DNA of 37,472 bases from Candidatus Poribacteria bacterium (GTDB lineage Bacteria > Poribacteria > WGA-4E > WGA-3G), in assembly GCA_022821495.1 (NCBI GenBank), contig JAJEDN010000065.1:1-37472 (forward strand), in the 5' to 3' direction. The translations under genes and the position numbers were made by a program. Positions 33,892 to 37,472 of this stretch are shown piece by piece. The notes under the pieces are model-generated. The model did not search any database. It saw nothing but the letters and a program-made list of their open reading frames with translations, and was not told the origin of the DNA. Positions within the stretch are counted from its first letter, which is position 1, and the number at the start of each line of letters is the position of its first letter.

Positions 33892-35583
33892 TTATTCAGA
33901 TTGGCGGACTTCTTTACTAAGCCCAATCCAGACACAGGCTCCCAGGCCTAAAATCACTATAGCGAACGGGAATCCTGTCGCGAGCGAAGCAGCTTGTAAT
34001 GCCTTTAGCCCTCCGCCAAGTAAAAGTGCGATAGCGACTAAACCCTCCACAGTACACCAGAACACGCGTTGCGGTAGCGGTGCGTCAACCTTGCCACCGG
34101 CTGCGATGATGTCAATAATCAAAGAGCCGGAATCTGACGAAGTAACGAAAAAAACGATTGTTAACGTCATAGCGACGCAGGAGAGCAGCATTGTCCACGG
34201 AAGCCCTGCAAACATTTCAAACAGGGCAATCGGGTAAGTATATGTCTCAACTTTTTCGGTTACGCCCGTGTACCCGTCGGTGAGGAACTGGTGGATAGCA
34301 GTGCCGCCAAAGGCACTGAACCAGATCAAACATAGCAACGTCGGTAGCAGCAGAACAAAGATTACGAATTCGCGAACCGTGCGTCCCTTTGAAATGCGAG
34401 CAATGAAGGTACCGATGAAGGGTGCCCAAGCGATCCACCATGCCCAGTAGAACGTTGTCCAATCGTGAAGAAAGGCAGTGTCCTCGCGCCCGATCCAGTT
34501 GCTGAGCGGTACAATTTTCATCACATAGGTACCAAGTCCAGCGAACAGACTTTTAAAAATATAACTCGTTGGACCGAGGAGGATAATAGCCGCCAGTAAT
34601 AAAAAAGCGAGAATTATGTTGAACTGACTGAGGCGTTTGATACCGACATTAATACCTGTCATTACCGAAATCAGCGCGATTGCCGTAATGAATACAATCA
34701 GCAGGACCATCGTGAGATTGTTCGCGGGTATCCCAAACAGATAGTCAAGTCCGGAAGTTACCTGTTGTACCCCCAAGCCGAGCGAGGTTGCAAGTCCAAA
34801 AATACCTGCAAATATGGCGAAGGTGTCAATGATGTGTCCGGGCCACCCCCATATCCGGTCCCCGAATATGGGATAGAAGGCAGATCGGATGAGGAGTGGC
34901 AACCCCCGATTGTAGGCGAAAAATGCGAGGGCAAGTCCGACAACACCGTATATTGCCCACCCTTGCAGTCCCCAATGGAAGACTGTTGTTGCTATACTCA
35001 AGGAAGCCGCCGTTTTAACTTTGGGATCCGCGATGTCAGGAACATCTTTAACACTGTAATCTGCCTCTGGGTCATAAGCGGGATCATCTATAGCAGGGAT
35101 ATCTTTAGCATTGTAAATTGCCTTTGCTTCATAAACCGTTTCTGTCCCGAGCGGTGAATATTTAACAACACCACTATCCCCCTGAAAATAGGTAATCGGC
35201 TCCGACACGCCAAAGAAGAGGAGTCCAATCCCGACACCTGCAGCAAAAAGCATGGCAAGCCAAGTTAAGTAGGAATATTCAGGCTTGGCATCTGCACCAC
35301 CGAGCCGAACCTTACCGAGTGGAGAAACTGCGACGACCAGACAAAAAAGAAAAACGAGGTTAGCCGTAATCATGAACAACCAATCGAGGTTGGTGGTGAG
35401 CCAAACCCGAAGATCCCCAAAAAGTTTTGTTGCGCCTTCTTGAAAAACGAGAGAACCTATAATAAAAACGACAATTGCGATACTGGCAATTACAAATACA
35501 GGGGTCAAATAAATCTCTAAACCGAATAATTTCCTGTACTCCCTTTCCCTCATGTGTTGGGGTTGTTTACCTTCTTCGTGCAT
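33892..35583 (-). CDS. BCCT-family betaine/choline/carnitine transporter
   Basis: The 563-residue inner-membrane protein has the BCCT signatures: AAGVGIGLLFFGVSEPITYF (114-133), HWGLQGWAIYGVVGLALAFF, and the tryptophan-rich WTTFYWAWWIAWAPFIGTF, with about twelve hydrophobic segments. It would import betaine, choline, carnitine or another quaternary ammonium compound with Na+ or H+. An unusual insertion of about 50 residues (about 140-195) lies in an outside loop before the HWGLQ helix and contains two related 14-residue units. The ATG at 35583 has AAGGAG 10 bases upstream. A porin-like gene lies upstream on the same strand, so the pair may serve one solute. Confidence 0.93.
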   Translation of the reverse strand: MHEEGKQPQHMREREYRKLFGLEIYLTPVFVIASIAIVVFIIGSLVFQEGATKLFGDLRVWLTTNLDWLFMITANLVFLFCLVVAVSPLGKVRLGGADAKPEYSYLTWLAMLFAAGVGIGLLFFGVSEPITYFQGDSGVVKYSPLGTETVYEAKAIYNAKDIPAIDDPAYDPEADYSVKDVPDIADPKVKTAASLSIATTVFHWGLQGWAIYGVVGLALAFFAYNRGLPLLIRSAFYPIFGDRIWGWPGHIIDTFAIFAGIFGLATSLGLGVQQVTSGLDYLFGIPANNLTMVLLIVFITAIALISVMTGINVGIKRLSQFNIILAFLLLAAIILLGPTSYIFKSLFAGLGTYVMKIVPLSNWIGREDTAFLHDWTTFYWAWWIAWAPFIGTFIARISKGRTVREFVIFVLLLPTLLCLIWFSAFGGTAIHQFLTDGYTGVTEKVETYTYPIALFEMFAGLPWTMLLSCVAMTLTIVFFVTSSDSGSLIIDIIAAGGKVDAPLPQRVFWCTVEGLVAIALLLGGGLKALQAASLATGFPFAIVILGLGACVWIGLSKEVRQSE

Positions 35584-35684
35584 TTTCAAAATTCTCCTTT
35601 TAGAGTTGATTTAGCGGTTTTCAACCGCGCACGGAGCGAGGCGCGCTTAGAAAGCACACCTACGGTGGAAGGTCGCGTAGCTGC

Positions 35685-36968
35685 TTAGAAATAATAGCCG
35701 AAGTTGAAATTAAGTCGCCAATTCAGTGCGTTATTTCCGTTGGCACCAACATCACCAGCCCCTTCGTAGATGTTACTATAATCCTCTTTTTTGCCATCAC
35801 TTGTCCTGTTCCCGACAAAAGAGTTGCCGTCGGAGAATGCAACATCGCTATAGACATAGAGAGCCCCCAAGATTGTCCAACTCGCGCCGAGTGTCACGAG
35901 CATGCTGGGGTTGTAGTCATCTACAGTTTTGAGAATAGTGCTCCACTCAGCATAGGGCGTGACGCTGTCAATCCATGAGATACTTGAAGTATCTATACCG
36001 CCGTACCGTAGTGATAGAGCGGGTATTAATCCCTTTGATGCGACGGGCCAGGCGAAGTCGTAAGCTCCCATTGGAATCAGATCACCAGTGCCCCACGGCG
36101 TATCATCAGTGATATTATGCGCGTAATAAGAGAATTGAGAAAAAAGTGTGAAATCTGCGAAAGCGTTTTTCGCATGTGCGGAGAACGCGTAATGGTTACC
36201 GCTATCATCGTTCCCGACATTCGTCCCCTTTAGCAATCCATATTGTAGCGATACACCGACATCTGCGATGTTCTCAAGTGCGTAGATTGCCCGGAGGTTA
36301 AATTGTAATAGTTCATCATACCCATTTTCACCAGCACCCCATTCGACGTTTCCCTTTGCATCGGCTTTTTCTTCCCATTTGACGACATCATAACTGTATC
36401 GCGAACTTGCCAGACTGCCATACTTTATCAGTTGCGGCTCACTCGTAAGGAAGCAGCCTACGTCAAGTGTCAGCTTATCAAGGGTGTCATTCCATGTAAC
36501 ACCTAAGTCCATATCGTCAGCGAGTCCGACATAAAAATGCTGGTCAAAGAACCAGCTCGTAGAAACGCCATAGGCGGTTGGTCCGAAGGGGACCCGCACA
36601 ATACCTGCCTTAAGTGTACCGAGATCACCGAGATTATAGCCTAACCATGCGGTGTGTATCATGGTGTAACCGTCATACCATCGGTATTCGAGCCGACTGA
36701 TGATGTTGTGATAGTCAAGGTCAGCATTAAGGCGGAAGATTTCAAGGTCAACATCACCGATTTTTTCGCTACGGGGATGTGGATTATCGTCGTCACCATA
36801 GGTGCCATAGGCGTAGTTTACGCGCATCGCCCCACCGATTTTAATGGGGCTTTTCTTGGGCTCTGGGGCTTCACCTGTTTCCTCTGTTGTATCAGCCATC
36901 GTAAATGAAGTAAAAATCAACAAAAATGCGATGCCGAAACTGAATATGAAACTCATCTGTTTATACAC
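35685..36968 (-). CDS. Porin-like outer-membrane beta-barrel protein
   Basis: The 427-residue protein has a signal peptide (cleaved near FTMADTTEE) and a long series of alternating amphipathic strands, ending in NWRLNFNFGYYF. A terminal Phe is the usual outer-membrane insertion signal. The pattern (GGAMRVNYAYG at the start, RLEYRWYDGYTMIHTAWLGYN, LGTLKAGIVRVPFGP) resembles the phosphate-selective porin O/P superfamily, but the transported solute is not shown by the sequence. GGGGG lies about 8 bases before the GTG at 36968, which is chosen as the start. A BCCT transporter gene follows after about 100 bases of hairpin-rich sequence, so the two may be co-expressed. Confidence 0.82.
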   Translation of the reverse strand: MYKQMSFIFSFGIAFLLIFTSFTMADTTEETGEAPEPKKSPIKIGGAMRVNYAYGTYGDDDNPHPRSEKIGDVDLEIFRLNADLDYHNIISRLEYRWYDGYTMIHTAWLGYNLGDLGTLKAGIVRVPFGPTAYGVSTSWFFDQHFYVGLADDMDLGVTWNDTLDKLTLDVGCFLTSEPQLIKYGSLASSRYSYDVVKWEEKADAKGNVEWGAGENGYDELLQFNLRAIYALENIADVGVSLQYGLLKGTNVGNDDSGNHYAFSAHAKNAFADFTLFSQFSYYAHNITDDTPWGTGDLIPMGAYDFAWPVASKGLIPALSLRYGGIDTSSISWIDSVTPYAEWSTILKTVDDYNPSMLVTLGASWTILGALYVYSDVAFSDGNSFVGNRTSDGKKEDYSNIYEGAGDVGANGNNALNWRLNFNFGYYF

Positions 36969-37000
36969 CAGTTCTTCCCCCTTAGGTGAATAATTAAGTT

Positions 37001-37160
37001 AAGACTTACGCAATTTCCCGGTAGGTTCGGTTTTTGCGGTGTACCCACCCCGGTGAATGCCACACGGAGAACCTTCATACCGTTGATTCATGCGATCTGC
37101 ATTCCTGACCTTACCTACCGCTTCATGATAGGCATAATTCCTCGATTTTGCGTAAGTTTT
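37001..37160. mobile_element. MITE-like palindromic element, copy 5
   Basis: The ends are AAGACTTACGCA (37001-37012) and TGCGTAAGTTTT (37149-37160), each with one or two changes from the family sequence. The interior holds a GGTGAATGCC...CTTCATACCG stretch related to the tandem units of copy 1. It sits about 30 bases upstream of the porin start codon. Confidence 0.7.
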
Positions 37161-37369
37161 GTTATCGCGTGAGTTCAACATAAGATACCAGATGCGAATA
37201 GGTTCCCAAAAATTTTACGGCAAACTCACGCTGAAAAAATATCCGTTATAAGGCGTTCACAAACTTCATATTTTCATAGAAGCATAGAAATATATTATCA
37301 AAAATCTCGTTTTTGGTCAAATTTTAAATTGACTGACATTTATCAAAAGTTGTGTTAGATCAAGATTTA
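37161..37369. other. AT-rich region upstream of the porin gene
   Basis: About 209 strongly AT-rich bases lie between palindromic copy 5 and the partial gene at the window edge. They probably hold the porin promoter, unless copy 5 now supplies it. I could not fix promoter boxes and saw no gene. Confidence 0.4.
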
Positions 37370-37472
37370 TCAAGGTTCTTTAGGTATAAGTTCGTGAAAA
37401 TGCGTTATGAAATCCGTGAGTATCTGTCTCTCTCCAGTGAGTTGAAGTTGTATTTGATGAAATGTGCGGCGT
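37370..37472 (-). CDS. Possible C-terminal end of a gene cut by the window edge
   Basis: A minus-strand frame runs in from the right edge for 33 codons and ends with TGA at 37370-37372. The tail is amphipathic and charge-rich (ERQILTDFITHFHELIPKEP) and looks protein-like, but no family can be named. The plus strand is also open here from an ATG at 37400, so the choice of strand is not certain. Confidence 0.3.
   Translation of the reverse strand, partial: RRTFHQIQLQLTGERQILTDFITHFHELIPKEP

Noticed and set aside
1..37472. tRNA, rRNA or riboswitch genes
   Set aside because: I looked for cloverleaf-like segments, T-loop sequences and known leader motifs, especially before glyA, ilvD and the transporter genes. 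Nothing was convincing by eye; tRNAscan-SE and Infernal would settle it.

Overview
The window looks like a chromosomal segment of an uncultivated, probably marine, Gram-negative bacterium. My best guess is Candidatus Poribacteria or a close relative, by inference only. The grounds are a DUF1549/DUF1553 protein, a sulfatase, a DUF6807 protein and a Gfo/Idh/MocA oxidoreductase side by side, secreted beta-sandwich proteins with a shared C-terminal tail, a K+-dependent membrane pyrophosphatase, an outer-membrane barrel ending in Phe, and many short palindromic intergenic repeats. All genes but one (13895-16180) lie on the minus strand. No rRNA, tRNA, CRISPR array or complete insertion sequence was seen.

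Layout in plus coordinates (transcription mostly runs right to left). 202-3046: tmk and holB, with a palindromic element between them, plus a lactonase-fold protein. 3152-5775: a beta-oxidation pair (FadN-type crotonase half and thiolase, coupled by a TAATG overlap) and a cupin. 5907-7586: ilvD with a terminator. 7678-10579: a lipoprotein behind hppA. 10752-13526: folC and glyA, a one-carbon/folate pair. 13895-16180: a two-propeller lipoprotein on the plus strand, convergent with an iron alcohol dehydrogenase (16240-17409). 17525-18247: a secreted beta-sandwich protein.

18370-20510 is an AT-rich three-gene restriction-modification-like operon: a small PD-(D/E)XK nuclease, a SAP-domain DNA methyltransferase and a MutH/Sau3AI-family endonuclease. 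It is the best candidate for an unusual system here. It is followed by DUF1549/1553 (20846-22498), an NAD-dependent epimerase, a second secreted protein with the shared tail, gamma-glutamyltransferase, Gfo/Idh/MocA, DUF6807, a STAS anti-sigma antagonist, a sulfatase, a DUF711 protein, accA, a BCCT transporter and a porin-like barrel. The last two suggest uptake of a quaternary-amine solute across both membranes.

The second theme is repeats. Five elements of about 65-160 bp share ends close to AGGACTTACGCA...TGCGTAAGTCCT but carry different hairpin cores. A separate leader repeat of about 90 bp sits immediately upstream of folC and ggt and seems to supply their ribosome binding sites. Strong isolated hairpins lie at 42-77, 17430-17457 and 33780-33833.
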